DNA from: Ga0077536 sp943370145
GTDB lineage: Bacteria > Pseudomonadota > Gammaproteobacteria > Ga0077536
Reading direction: 5' to 3'
Assembly: GCA_943370145.1 (NCBI GenBank)
Contig: CALRPY020000010.1
Span: 1-64,000, forward strand
Length of the DNA stretch: 64,000 nucleotides
In this document: positions 17,518 to 27,895 of the stretch, in pieces
Layout of the letters: each line of letters opens with the position of its first letter
How positions within the stretch are numbered: position 1 is the first letter of the stretch
Made by a program: the position numbers and the translations under genes
Notes under the pieces: model-generated
Databases searched by the model: none
What the model was told of the DNA's origin: nothing
What the model saw: only the letters and a program-made list of their open reading frames with translations

Positions 17518-19149
17518 TCAGGCGGAAAGCGCGAAGCCTTCGTAGCCGTTCGCGACCACCTGCCGGCACTTCTCCACGTAGGTCGGCACGCCGATGTAGG
17601 GCATGAAGATGCGCGGCTTGCCGGGGATGTTCGCGCCGAGATACCAGGAGTTGCAGCGCGGGTAGAGGGTCATGCCGGCGACCTCGTTGACGTGCGCGAC
17701 CCACGCGTCCTCGGCTTCGACCTCGGCCTCGATCAACTTCTTCGCGTGCGTCTCGAGATGGCCGATGCAGTCCGCAATCCAGTTCACGTGTTGCTCGATC
17801 GTCGGCAGCATGTTCGACAGCACCGACGGACTGCCTGGGCCGGTCACCGTGAAGAGATTCGGGAAGCCCGCGCTCGCGAGGCCGAGGTAGCTGCGCGGAC
17901 CCGCGTGCCACTTCTCCCTCAGCGCAAGGCCGCCGCGGCCGCGGATGTCGATCTTGTCGAGGGCGCCGGTCATCGCGTCGAAGCCCGTGGCGAAGACGAG
18001 GCAGTCGAAGGCATGGGCCTCGTTCCTGACCTCCAGCCCCGTCGGCGTGATGCGCGCGATGGGCGTCTCGCTCACGTCCACCAGCGTCACGTTCGGGCGG
18101 TTGAAGGTCGCGTAGTAATTGGTGTCGAGGCACAGCCGCTTGCAGCCGACGACCTGCTTCGGCAGCAGTTTCGCCGCGGTGGCCGGGTCTTTGACGATCG
18201 AACGAATCTTGTTGCGGATGAACTCCGCCGCGAGCTCGTTCGCCTGCTGGTCCGTGAGGATGTCGCGGAAGGCGGCGAGGAAGCCGAGCGTGCCCTCCTC
18301 CCAGCGCTGCTCGAATTCGCGCTCGCGTTCCGCCGCGGACACTTCGAGGGCGGACTGGGGCCGCTGGTGGAAATCAACGCCGAAGGGCTCCTGCCAGTTG
18401 TGCGCGCGGAACTCGGCGTAGTGCGCCTTGATGCGCGCGACTTCGGCCGGATCCAGCGGCGCATTGTGGGCCGGCACGGCGTAGGTCGCGGTGCGCTGGA
18501 ACACGGTGAGCTGCGCGGCCTGCTCCGCGATCAGCGGAATCGACTGCAGCGCCGACGAGCCGGTGCCTATGATGCCGACCCGCTTGCCCGTGAAATCCAC
18601 GCCTTCGTGCGGCCAGTGTCCCGTGTGATAGGTCGGGCCCGCGAAGCGGTCGCGGCCCGGGATGTCCGGCAGGTTCGCCGAGGACAGGCAGCCGGTCGCC
18701 ATGATGCAGAAGCGCGCGCTGAGCTCGACGCCGGAATCGAGACGGACTGTCCAGCGCTGCGCGGTCTCGTCAAAGTGCGCGGCGATCACGCGGGTGTCGA
18801 ACTGGATGTCGGGCCAGAGATTGAAGCGGTCGGCGACGTGCTGCACGTAGCGCAGGATTTCAGGCTGCGTCGCGTAGCGCTCGCTCCAGTTCCACTCCTG
18901 CTGCAGCTCCTCCGAGAACTGATAGGAGTACTCCATGCTCAACACGTCGCAGCGGGCGCCGGGATAGCGGTTCCAGTACCAGGTGCCACCGGGGCCGCTG
19001 CCGGCTTCGATCACGCGCGTGCGCAGGCCGAGACCGCGCAGGCGGTGGAGCATGTAGAGGCCGGCGAAACCGGCGCCGACGACGATGGCGTCGAGGGCAT
19101 TTTCGTTGGCGTTGCGCGTGGCGCTGAAGGTGGCGGGCGATGCGGTCAC
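17518..19149 (-). CDS. Flavin-dependent Baeyer-Villiger monooxygenase
   Basis: A 543-residue class-B flavoprotein monooxygenase. FAD-binding Rossmann motif VVGAGFAGLYML (23-34), then GGTWYWNRYPGARCD; the BVMO fingerprint FAGPTYHTGHWP (169-180, FxGxxxHxxxW); and the NADPH Rossmann motif GIIGTGSSALQSIP (192-205). It converts a ketone to an ester or lactone using NADPH and O2; substrate cannot be read from sequence, though this length is typical of cyclohexanone/cyclopentanone-type enzymes. A second, longer BVMO lies at 20082-21905 on the same strand. No regulator is adjacent. Confidence 0.92.
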   Translation of the reverse strand: MTASPATFSATRNANENALDAIVVGAGFAGLYMLHRLRGLGLRTRVIEAGSGPGGTWYWNRYPGARCDVLSMEYSYQFSEELQQEWNWSERYATQPEILRYVQHVADRFNLWPDIQFDTRVIAAHFDETAQRWTVRLDSGVELSARFCIMATGCLSSANLPDIPGRDRFAGPTYHTGHWPHEGVDFTGKRVGIIGTGSSALQSIPLIAEQAAQLTVFQRTATYAVPAHNAPLDPAEVARIKAHYAEFRAHNWQEPFGVDFHQRPQSALEVSAAEREREFEQRWEEGTLGFLAAFRDILTDQQANELAAEFIRNKIRSIVKDPATAAKLLPKQVVGCKRLCLDTNYYATFNRPNVTLVDVSETPIARITPTGLEVRNEAHAFDCLVFATGFDAMTGALDKIDIRGRGGLALREKWHAGPRSYLGLASAGFPNLFTVTGPGSPSVLSNMLPTIEQHVNWIADCIGHLETHAKKLIEAEVEAEDAWVAHVNEVAGMTLYPRCNSWYLGANIPGKPRIFMPYIGVPTYVEKCRQVVANGYEGFALSA

Positions 19150-19450
19150 GGACGAGCTCCTCTGTTGCGGGACACCGTTCTGTCGGGCCCACGTCGAGCC
19201 CGGCCGTACAGGATAACCGCTCCGCGCGCGGGCGGTTCACGGGCCGGCTTCTTGCGCAGGACCGCGGGGCGGGTCCTGCCTGAAGCGTCGGGGCCACTCG
19301 CCCACTTGCCGGATTGGCGGCTTTCGAGCAAGCCAGACCGGCCAGCCCGTGAACAATACGCCGCCACGCCGCAACGGCCTGCGGCGCGAAGCACGGGTTA
19401 GAATCAGGGGGGCCGCATGTGCGGTCAACGCTGCAAGCAATGTTCTTCTG

Positions 19451-19939
19451 ATGCGCCTGCCTCCACGCCCCAGCCTGTCCCGCGCGCTCCTCGGTGAACT
19501 GCGGCGCGGCTTCGCACTCGATTTCCTTGGCATCCACGGCGTGCGCCACTGGGGCCGCGTGCGGCGCAACGGGCTCCTGCTCGCGCGCGAATCCGGCGCG
19601 GACACGGTGGTGGTGGAACTCTTCGCGGTCTTCCACGATGCCTGCCGGTGGTCCGACGGGCACGACCCGGAGCACGGCCACCGCGGCGCGGAACTCGCCG
19701 CGCAGCTGCGCGGTGAACTCTTCGACCTCGACGATGCGCGCCTGGAACTGCTGCAACTGGCCTGCCGCGGCCACAGCGACGGCTGGACGGACGGCGACCC
19801 CACGGTCGTCACTTGCTGGGACGCGGATCGGCTTGATCTCGGGCGTGTGGGCATCACGCCTGACCCGCGATATCTCTGCACGCAGGCGGCGCGCCGGCCG
19901 GAGATCCTGGACTGGTGCTACCGGCAGAGCCTGCGCTGA
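19451..19939 (+). CDS. Metal-dependent HD-like hydrolase
   Basis: A 162-residue protein starting MRLPPRPSLSRALLG. It shows a compact HD-type set of metal ligands: HGVRHWGRV, then VELFAVFHDACR with the His-Asp pair, GHDPEHGHRGAELA, RGHSDG and CWDADRLDLGRVG. This matches small conserved proteins annotated as metal-dependent HD-superfamily phosphohydrolases; the substrate is unknown. The ATG at 19451 is preferred over the frame's first start at 19349 because the upstream residues have no family resemblance. The gap 19150-19450 contains a perfect 8-bp-arm hairpin at 19256-19279 and otherwise nothing I recognise. Confidence 0.7.
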   Translation: MRLPPRPSLSRALLGELRRGFALDFLGIHGVRHWGRVRRNGLLLARESGADTVVVELFAVFHDACRWSDGHDPEHGHRGAELAAQLRGELFDLDDARLELLQLACRGHSDGWTDGDPTVVTCWDADRLDLGRVGITPDPRYLCTQAARRPEILDWCYRQSLR

Positions 19940-19950
19940 CGAAAAGGACG

Positions 19951-20038
19951 AAAAGGGGTCAGGTTTATTTGCACACGGCCCGATTTTTCCCAAGGGCTTC
20001 CGTGTGCAGCCCGTGTGCAAATAAACCTGACCCCTTTT
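19951..20038. repeat. Long inverted repeat, GGGGTCAGGTTTATTT type
   Basis: Arms of 28 bp, 19951-19978 (AAAAGGGGTCAGGTTTATTT plus GCACACGG) and 20011-20038, around a 32-nt loop. It lies between the convergent HD-like gene and BVMO gene. Same family as 26467 and 27782. Confidence 0.88.
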
Positions 20039-20081
20039 CTCCCGGGCTGGCTGCTGGGCCACGCACGCCGCCCCCCGCTCC

Positions 20082-21905
<1,824 letters not shown>

Positions 21906-21987
21906 CTCTCCGCTGCCGGGAAAAGCCGGACTGTGCCGTGCGCGGCAGCGCGCGTCCAGCCGCCGGCCGCGCGCCGGGTGCGCGAGA

Positions 21988-22281
21988 TCAGATCCCCACG
22001 AAGTCGAAGAAGCGGATCGTCGGCGGGCCGTCCATCATCGCGCCGAAGATCTCCATGTCGCCGCGCTCACCGCGCCAGGCGAGATAGGCCTCGTAGTCCG
22101 CGCGCGTGTCCCACTGCTCGACGATGAGAAACTGCGCGGGATCGTCCTGGTTGCGGATCACGTGCAGGGTCACGCAGCCCTTGAAGCCGCGGGTGTCGGG
22201 CAGCACGCTGCGCAGCCAGTCGCGGACCTTGTCGGCGCAGCCATCCTTCGCGCGGAATTCGAGAATCACCTGGGTCGTCAT
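21988..22281 (-). CDS. Antibiotic biosynthesis monooxygenase (ABM) domain protein
   Basis: A 97-residue dimeric alpha/beta ferredoxin-like protein: MTTQVILEFRAKDGCADKVRDWL, GFKGCVTLHVIRNQDDPAQFLIVEQWDTRADYEAYLAWR. These are the ABM family strands and helix order; the family includes cofactor-free oxygenases and heme-degrading or stress proteins. The ATG at 22279-22281 has an AAGGAGCTT ribosome site; the longer frame to 22449 is not family-like. It lies 82 bp upstream of the BVMO gene on the same strand, which suggests one transcript and a shared oxidative pathway. Confidence 0.82.
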   Translation of the reverse strand: MTTQVILEFRAKDGCADKVRDWLRSVLPDTRGFKGCVTLHVIRNQDDPAQFLIVEQWDTRADYEAYLAWRGERGDMEIFGAMMDGPPTIRFFDFVGI

Positions 22282-22435
22282 CGGAAGCTCCTTCGGGGGT
22301 CGTTTACAGGCCCGTACGATAGCAGGCAAGCACCCCGGGCGCCGACTTGCCCGCGGGCGCGACCGTTCGTAGAGTCGGGGCACGAATCCGCCGGCCGACG
22401 TCACGAGCCGGGGCGCCGGAAACCCGGCGACTTCC

Positions 22436-22714
22436 ATGACCGACGACATCGCCGCCTGCTGGCATCCGCGCGCCGAACACTACACGCGGTCCGGCGTCGC
22501 CCGCTTGCAGCGGCACCTCGGCCTTCCGGACTACGACGCGCTGCCGCGCCTGGCGCTCGAGGAACCCGGGCGCTGCTGGCGCGGGGTCGCGGAGTTCTGC
22601 GAATTTCTCTGGAACACGCCGCCCGTGGCTCAACTGGGTGAACTCCGTGCCCGCCTGGGCCGACCGGTCCGGCGGGATCACGAAAGGGGACGGATTTATT
22701 TTTTGGAAAAATAA
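22436..22714 (+). pseudogene. N-terminal remnant of an acetoacetyl-/acyl-CoA synthetase
   Basis: A 92-codon frame whose text WHPRAEHYTRSGVARLQRHL and YDALPRLALEEPGRCWRGVAEF matches the N-terminal cap of acetoacetyl-CoA/acetate-type AMP-forming synthetases (about 650 residues when intact). The AMP-binding domain is missing entirely. The last codons (GRIYFLEK) are read from the palindromic repeat at 22683-22727, so the gene appears to have been cut at the repeat. The family call rests on a short match, but it is a characteristic region. Confidence 0.55.
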
Positions 22715-22727
22715 ATCCGTCCCCTTT
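22683..22727. repeat. Inverted repeat, GGGGACGGATTTATTT type
   Basis: Arms 22683-22703 (AAAGGGGACGGATTTATTTT...) and 22707-22727 around a 3-nt loop, 21-bp perfect stem. It sits exactly at the end of the truncated synthetase reading frame and 48 bp before the enoyl-CoA hydratase start. The core sequence is shared with 34591-34648 and the half-site at 26560-26580. Confidence 0.88.
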
Positions 22728-22774
22728 TGAAGCTTTTGACGATTTCATTCCTGTTACTGGGAGCCCACGCACCG

Positions 22775-23584
22775 ATGCGCTACGAAGACTTCGAACACAT
22801 CCGCTTCGACCACCGGGACGACGGCGTCCTGCTCGCGACGCTGAACCGACCGGAGGTGATGAACGCCACCAACGCCCGCCTGCACTGGGAGCTCACGAAG
22901 GTGTGGGGCGTGGTTAATGACGACCCGCGCACGAAGGTGATGGTGGTCACCGGCGCCGGCGATCGTGCGTTCTCCGCCGGCGGCGATCTCGCCTGGGTCG
23001 AGCAGATGGTCGGCAACCCGGAGGTGGTATCGGTGGTGAAGAAGGAAGCCGCCGACATCGTCTACAACATGCTCGCCTGCGACAAACCGATCGTCTCCGC
23101 AATCAACGGCACGGCTGTCGGCGCGGGGCTCGCGGTGGCGCTGCTCGCGGACGTCAGCGTCATCGCGGAGGAAGCGCGCATCACCGACGGCCACACGCGG
23201 CTCGGCGTCGCCGCCGGCGATCACGCCGCCATCGTGTGGCCGCTGCTGTGCGGCATGGCGAAAGCGAAGTATTACCTCATGACCGCCGAGTTCATCGACG
23301 GCCGCGAGGCCGAGCGCATCGGGCTCGTGAGCCTCTGCGTGCCGCGCGCGCAGCTCCTCGAGAAGTCGCTCGGCATCGCGCACAGCCTCGCGCGCGGCAG
23401 CCAGACCGCGATCCGCGCGACCAAGCAGTCGATGAACAACTGGATGCGCATGGCTGGCCCGATCTTCGATCACTCGCTCGCCGAAGAGATGCTCTGCTTC
23501 CTGGCCCCCGACGCCCGCGAAGGCGTCGCCGCCGTGCGCGGCAAGCGCGCGCCGGACTTCCCGTCGGCGAAGCTGCCGGAGTAG
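22775..23584 (+). CDS. Enoyl-CoA hydratase/isomerase family protein
   Basis: A 269-residue crotonase-fold protein. RPEVMNATNARLHWEL, the first oxyanion-hole segment GDRAFSAGGDLAWVEQM and the second segment INGTAVGAGLAVALLADVSVIAEEARITDGHTRLGVAAGD are all present. Members hydrate or isomerise acyl-CoA thioesters; the exact substrate cannot be told. The usual catalytic Glu of the second loop is replaced by the GDHAAIVWP context, so activity may be atypical. The ATG at 22775 follows a GGGAG ribosome site. It may have formed a pathway with the broken CoA synthetase upstream. Confidence 0.85.
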   Translation: MRYEDFEHIRFDHRDDGVLLATLNRPEVMNATNARLHWELTKVWGVVNDDPRTKVMVVTGAGDRAFSAGGDLAWVEQMVGNPEVVSVVKKEAADIVYNMLACDKPIVSAINGTAVGAGLAVALLADVSVIAEEARITDGHTRLGVAAGDHAAIVWPLLCGMAKAKYYLMTAEFIDGREAERIGLVSLCVPRAQLLEKSLGIAHSLARGSQTAIRATKQSMNNWMRMAGPIFDHSLAEEMLCFLAPDAREGVAAVRGKRAPDFPSAKLPE

Positions 23585-23614
23585 AGCAGCCGCCCACCGA
23601 CGCGCCGCGGGCAG

Positions 23615-23639
23615 GTCGGGCTGACGCAGGCAGCCCGAC
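23615..23639. repeat. Short hairpin repeat (GTCGGGCT...AGCCCGAC)
   Basis: Arms of 8 bp at 23615-23622 and 23632-23639. It falls in the 390-bp gap between the hydratase and SDR genes; nothing else recognisable is in that gap. Related to hairpins at 17197, 35181 and 35659. Confidence 0.5.
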
Positions 23640-23974
23640 ATCCGTGGGCCGCCGATACCGACGGTTGCCACAGGCCAGCCGGCGCACGGGGCGAGCCCGT
23701 GATGCTTGCCGCCATGTCGATTGGTCATCAACCTGGTTCAGCGCGAAAGCACAGGATCAAATGCCCAGGTTCTTCGGGCCCTCGGGCAGGCCCGGCTCAG
23801 ACTCGGCACGCGAGAACCAACGGCGCAGACCTGCCACGACTGGCCGCGCGTCGCCCGCGCAAAGCGCGGGTGTGCCCGTTTGCTCGTTGGCGCGTTTGGA
23901 TAGCCGGCTGGCGCAACCTGCGAATGCCAGTGGCGAGCGCGCGCCATAGATTGGGTTTCAGGAGGACGAAACCC

Positions 23975-24796
23975 ATGAACCAGACCATTCTCATCACCGG
24001 CGCCTCGAGCGGCATCGGCAAGGCATCCGCGAAACTCTTCCAGGCCAGGGGCTGGAACGTCGTCGCGACGATGCGCAACCCGGCGCAGGAAACCGAGCTC
24101 GGCGCGCTGGAGCGCGTGCTGGTGACGCGCCTCGACGTGCTGGATATCGCGTCGATCCACGCGGCGGTCGCCGCCGGCATCGAACGCTTCGGCCGGATCG
24201 ACGTCCTGCTGAACAACGCGGGCTACGGCGCCTACGGCCCGCTGGAGGCCACCCCGCTCGAGAACATCCGCCGGCAGTTCGACGTCAACGTCATCGGTCT
24301 GCTCGCGACGACCCAGGCCGTGCTGCCCCACTTCAGGCAGCAGCGCAGCGGGGTAGTCGTCAACATCTCGTCGATCGGCGGCAAGATCACGTTTCCGCTC
24401 GGCACCCTGTACCACGGCACGAAGTTCGCGGTGGAGGGCTTGTCCGAAGCCCTGCACTATGAACTCGAGGCGCTGGGCGTGCGGGTGAAGATCGTCGAAC
24501 CGGGTATGGTCAGGACCGACTTCGCGGGTCGTTCGCTCGAATTCAACAACGACCCATCGCTCGGCGAGTATCAGCCGATCGTGCAGTCGCTGCTCGCGGC
24601 CCTCGGCCCGATGGCCGAGATGGCGTCACCGCCGGAACTCGTGGCGGAAGTCATTCACGAAGCCGCCACCGACGGCACGCGGCAGCTGCGCTACGAGGCC
24701 GGGCCCGACGCCGTGCAACTGCTGGCGGCGCGGCGCAGCACGGACGATGCGAGCTTCATCGCCGGCATGAAGGCGCAGCTGGGCCTGGGCGCCTGA
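23975..24796 (+). CDS. Short-chain dehydrogenase/reductase (SDR)
   Basis: A 273-residue classical SDR. Cofactor motif TGASSGIG (8-15), NNAGYGAYG, the catalytic Ser in VVNISSIGGK and the YHGTK (YxxxK) dyad. The TMRN after the second strand suggests NADP preference. These oxidise or reduce alcohols/ketones; the substrate is unknown. The ATG at 23975 has a CAGGAGG site 10 bases upstream. The AraC regulator follows on the same strand, with its chosen start about 86 bp downstream. Confidence 0.9.
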   Translation: MNQTILITGASSGIGKASAKLFQARGWNVVATMRNPAQETELGALERVLVTRLDVLDIASIHAAVAAGIERFGRIDVLLNNAGYGAYGPLEATPLENIRRQFDVNVIGLLATTQAVLPHFRQQRSGVVVNISSIGGKITFPLGTLYHGTKFAVEGLSEALHYELEALGVRVKIVEPGMVRTDFAGRSLEFNNDPSLGEYQPIVQSLLAALGPMAEMASPPELVAEVIHEAATDGTRQLRYEAGPDAVQLLAARRSTDDASFIAGMKAQLGLGA

Positions 24797-24882
24797 GGCA
24801 GGCGGGCAGGGTCGTGGCGGTTGCCGCACCGCGGGGGCACTCCGATAATCGGATGCCTCCCACCGCCGCGCAGCGCCCATCG

Positions 24883-25938
24883 ATGCACTCGAACACCTAC
24901 GCCCTGGATGCGACCTGGCGCCCGATCCTGAAAGATCTCGGGCTCTGCGCCGCCAGCGTCCTGCGACGTGCAGGCCTGCCCGAGGACCTGCTGGCGCAAT
25001 CTTCGGTGCGTCTGCCGGCCGGGGATTTCCATCGCTTCTGGAACAGCATGCACGTGGAACTGGGCGACCCGCTCTTCCCGCTGCGCCTGTGTCGCGTGCT
25101 GCGCAGCGAGTCATTCTCACCGCCGCTGTTCGCCGCGCTGTGCAGCCCGAACTTCCTCGTCGCCGCCCAGCGCATCGCGCGCTACAAGCCGCTCGTGGCG
25201 CCGATGCGGATCACGCTCACGGCCGAGCATGAACGGGTGACGCTCGAGTTCGCGTGGCTGGTCGACGTCGAGCCGCCGCCGCCCTCGCTGGTCGCGACCG
25301 AGCTGCTGTTCTTCGTGTCCCTCATGCGCATGGGCACCCGCGAAGCCGTGCGCCCACTGCACATCGCAACCCTGGCGCCACCCGCGCCAGCGGGGGCTTA
25401 CGAGGAATTCCTTGGGGCACGCATCGAACGCGGGACCGGGCACCGGATCACGTTCGCGGAAGCCGACGTCCTGCGCCCCTTCCTCACCGCCCACGACGGC
25501 ATGTGGGCCGCGTTCGAGCCTGAGCTGCGCACCCGGCTCGCGGCACTCGACGGCCCGGTGACGCTGGCCCGGCGGGTACGCGCAGTCCTGCTCGAGGCCT
25601 TGCCGAGCGGCGTCATCGGCATGGAGGCGGTCGCGCGCCGCCTGCTCATGAGCAGGCGCACGCTCCAGCGCCAACTGGAGGCCGAGGGCACAAGCTACCT
25701 GCGGGAGCTGCGCGAGACGCGCGAGGCGCTGGCCCGGCACTACCTGCAGAAGACCCGGCTGCCGGCCGCCGAGATTTCATTCCTGCTCGGCTTCGACGAG
25801 CCGAATTCGTTCTACCGCGCCTTTCGCGACTGGACCGGCCAGACGCCGGACTGCGTGCGGCGGCAAGGCGGAATGGCGACGGCGCACGAACGCAATGATC
25901 GACATTCGATGAACGAGGGCACAAGGAGCACACGATGA
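24883..25938 (+). CDS. AraC family transcriptional regulator
   Basis: A regulator of about 351 residues with the Arabinose_bd-type N-terminal domain (LKDLGLCAASVLRRAGLPEDLL, then LGDPLFPLRLCRVL and FSPPLFAALCSPNFLVAAQRIARYK) and a C-terminal HTH_18 (MEAVARRLLMSRRTLQRQLEAEGTSY, then EISFLLGFDEPNSFYRAFRDWTGQTP). This subgroup (OruR/ArgR-like) often controls small-molecule metabolism nearby, here plausibly the SDR. Starts at 24853 and 24814 are also open; 24883 begins at the conserved region. Its stop overlaps the next gene by 4 bases. Confidence 0.87.
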   Translation: MHSNTYALDATWRPILKDLGLCAASVLRRAGLPEDLLAQSSVRLPAGDFHRFWNSMHVELGDPLFPLRLCRVLRSESFSPPLFAALCSPNFLVAAQRIARYKPLVAPMRITLTAEHERVTLEFAWLVDVEPPPPSLVATELLFFVSLMRMGTREAVRPLHIATLAPPAPAGAYEEFLGARIERGTGHRITFAEADVLRPFLTAHDGMWAAFEPELRTRLAALDGPVTLARRVRAVLLEALPSGVIGMEAVARRLLMSRRTLQRQLEAEGTSYLRELRETREALARHYLQKTRLPAAEISFLLGFDEPNSFYRAFRDWTGQTPDCVRRQGGMATAHERNDRHSMNEGTRSTR

Positions 25939-26453
25939 CGACCACTGAAGCGACCACCCGACTGCTCGACGCGATGCAGGTGTATTTCCAGGGCGAGAAG
26001 ATCGAGGCCCTGGTGTTCATTCTGCCGATCGGGCTCTTCAGCCTCGTGTTCGGCGCGTGGCTGCTCGCCGATGGCAGCAGCGGGTTTGCGCGCGGCGTCG
26101 CGATTCCATTCATCGTGATGGGGCTCTTGATGGGCACCGTCGGCGCGGTGGTGGGCTACCGCACGCCCGCGCAGGTCACGCAGCTGCGGACCACCGTGCA
26201 GCAGGCTCCCGAGGCGGCGCGGGCCGGCGAGATCGCCCGCATGGAGAAGGTGAACCGCGCGTGGAAGTTCTACCTCGTGGCGTGGGGGCTGTTCGGCGTG
26301 ACCGGCCTCGTGCTGCGCTTCGCCACGCGCGGCGACTTCACGCAGGGCCTCGGCATCGCACTGGTGTTCTTCGCCGGCGTGGGGCTGCTCGTCGACGGCT
26401 TCGCGGAACGGCGGACGCACCCGTATACCGCCGCGCTGGAGCGCGTGGAGTAG
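25935..26453 (+). CDS. Four-helix membrane protein of unknown function
   Basis: A 172-residue protein with hydrophobic segments at about 25-45, 52-74, 110-128 and 136-155 and a polar helix in between (about 78-108). I do not recognise a family with confidence. It overlaps the AraC gene by ATGA, so its translation is coupled to the regulator, which suggests a regulator/membrane partner pair. Confidence 0.7.
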   Translation: MTTTEATTRLLDAMQVYFQGEKIEALVFILPIGLFSLVFGAWLLADGSSGFARGVAIPFIVMGLLMGTVGAVVGYRTPAQVTQLRTTVQQAPEAARAGEIARMEKVNRAWKFYLVAWGLFGVTGLVLRFATRGDFTQGLGIALVFFAGVGLLVDGFAERRTHPYTAALERVE

Positions 26454-26466
26454 GCCGCGAACGAAA

Positions 26467-26554
26467 GAGAAAAGGGGTCAGATTTATTTTCCTGTGCGCA
26501 ACGCGCGGCCGTGCGGGTGAACTTTTCCGGAAAATAAATCTGACCCCTTTTCTC
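26467..26554. repeat. Long inverted repeat, GGGGTCAGATTTATTT type, plus half-site
   Basis: Arms of 26 bp at 26467-26492 (GAGAAAAGGGGTCAGATTTA...) and 26529-26554, loop 36 nt. The element at 27782-27869 is almost identical over all 88 bases including the loop. Directly after it, 26560-26580 is a lone half-site of the GGGGACGG type (complement strand). It lies between convergent genes. Confidence 0.9.
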
Positions 26555-26589
26555 CCCTGAAAATAAATCCGTCCCCTTTTCGCAAGCTG

Positions 26590-27084
26590 CTAGGGCAAAT
26601 CGAACCCGTTGGGATCCTCGGCGATCCCCGCCGCCTGAAACCACTCGGGCCCAAGCAGTGAGCGTGTGCCGCCCCGGCAACGCAGGTAGGCGATGCGCTG
26701 GCCCTCCTTCTCCACCACCACGCCTTCCTTCTCCCCCCAGCCGCGTCCCACGGCGGCAAACACGATGTAGTCGTAACCCGCGCGGCGAAAGCGCAGGTAG
26801 GCGCCGCCACCGCCGGAGAACGTCAGGCTCCCGGCGACGAGCGCGGTGGCCTGCGGCGCCGCGGGCTCGGGCAGCACCAGTTCGGGCTTGCCGGGTGGGC
26901 CGTAGTGGTAGATCGCGCCGGGCATGCCGACGGTGCCGCAGACCGACACCAGCTTCCGCCCGAGCGCGCAGGCGAACACCACCTGTTCGTCGTGCCGACA
27001 ATGCGAGCCGGCGTCCGCAGCCAGCGCGCACGGACCGCAGAACAGTCCCGCGATCAGGAGAACAAGCGCCCGCCCCCCCGTCAC
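26590..27084 (-). CDS. Exported hypothetical protein
   Basis: A 164-residue protein from a GTG at 27084: signal peptide (ALVLLIAGLFCGPCALAADA), then Cys-containing mature part with HCRHDEQVVFACALGRKLVSVC, a Gly-rich FSGGGGAYLRFRRAGYDYIVF stretch and a C-terminal ...AEDPNGFDLP. No family recognised with confidence; it resembles small periplasmic proteins of Xanthomonadales-like bacteria. The frame continues to 27504 upstream but that part is compositionally noise. The 220-bp gap to 27305 holds nothing I recognise. Confidence 0.65.
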   Translation of the reverse strand: MTGGRALVLLIAGLFCGPCALAADAGSHCRHDEQVVFACALGRKLVSVCGTVGMPGAIYHYGPPGKPELVLPEPAAPQATALVAGSLTFSGGGGAYLRFRRAGYDYIVFAAVGRGWGEKEGVVVEKEGQRIAYLRCRGGTRSLLGPEWFQAAGIAEDPNGFDLP

Positions 27085-27304
27085 TGCGGCGTACCGTCGA
27101 CCGCGAGCATCACGCGCAGCAGGCGCAGGCCGAAGGCTGCGCGCGCCTTGCCGACCCGACCGGCGCAGGCAGTGGCGGCGAGCGGAATCGCCCTCCCGGG
27201 GGTGCGCATATGCGAACTCTCTCTGCTGCGAGAAACAAGGAAGTGGCTCACGCTCATTTTGCGCTGGCGGCTGGTCAGAAATAAATCGGCCCGATCTTTC
27301 GCCG

Positions 27305-27700
27305 CTACCGCGACGGCACCACATAAAGCGGCTCCACGTTGTACGGATTGCCCGCCCCGTAGGGATTGTTGATGCTGTCAGGTGAGAACTTGTTGCCATA
27401 TCGCCCGTAAGGGTTCGACACCGATTCGGGATCGTAAGGGTTCGCGCTGAGCCGGCCGCGATAATTGCCCTGGCCGTCGTAGAGCTTGGGTGCATCCGTC
27501 GCATACGGGTTGCGCCAGGACTTGTTGCTGTACGGGTTGCCGTATTCGCTGTACGGATTCATGAGGCCGTCGGGCTTGTAGGGATTGCCCGCGCCTTACG
27601 GATTATCGAGGCAGTCGGGGTCGTAGGGACAAAGCGCGGGAGCTTCGGCGCTGGACAGCAGGATCATCAAGGCACCGGCGGTGCGGCGAAGTCGGGGCAT
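27305..27700 (-). pseudogene. NPY-repeat exported protein, broken by one nonsense codon
   Basis: Reading from ATG 27700: a signal peptide (LRRTAGALMILLSSAEAPAL) and CPYDPDCLDNP, then TAA at 27596-27598, then in the same frame GAGNPYKPDGLMNPYSEYGN and further NPY/YG repeats to YVVPSR. Elsewhere in this protein the text is NNPYGAGNPYN, so the stop replaces a Tyr codon (TAC or TAT to TAA). The restored product would be about 131 residues: a secreted repeat protein of unknown function. A restart at the ATG 27560-27562 would lack the signal. A sequencing error is the alternative. Confidence 0.8.
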
Positions 27701-27781
27701 CGGGATTCTCCGGGCTCGGGCATTGCGGCCAACATACGGCGACCACCGGCTCAGGGCGTGAGCCAGCACACCCGCAGAAGG

Positions 27782-27869
27782 GAGAAAAGGGGTCAGATTT
27801 ATTTTCCTGTGGGCAAAGCGCGGCCGTGCGGGTGAACTTTTCCGGAAAATAAATCTGACCCCTTTTCTC
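27782..27869. repeat. Long inverted repeat, GGGGTCAGATTTATTT type
   Basis: Arms 27782-27807 and 27844-27869, 26 bp perfect, loop 36 nt. Near-identical direct copy of 26467-26554. It is followed by two partial echoes of the arm end (GACCCCTTTTCTC at about 27870) before the HEPN stop. Confidence 0.9.
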
Positions 27870-27895
27870 GACCCCTTTTCTCGCACTTTTCTCGG

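Noticed and set aside
27596..27598. TAA read as a recoded codon
   Set aside because: No recoding signal and TAA is not a selenocysteine or pyrrolysine codon; a point mutation explains it.
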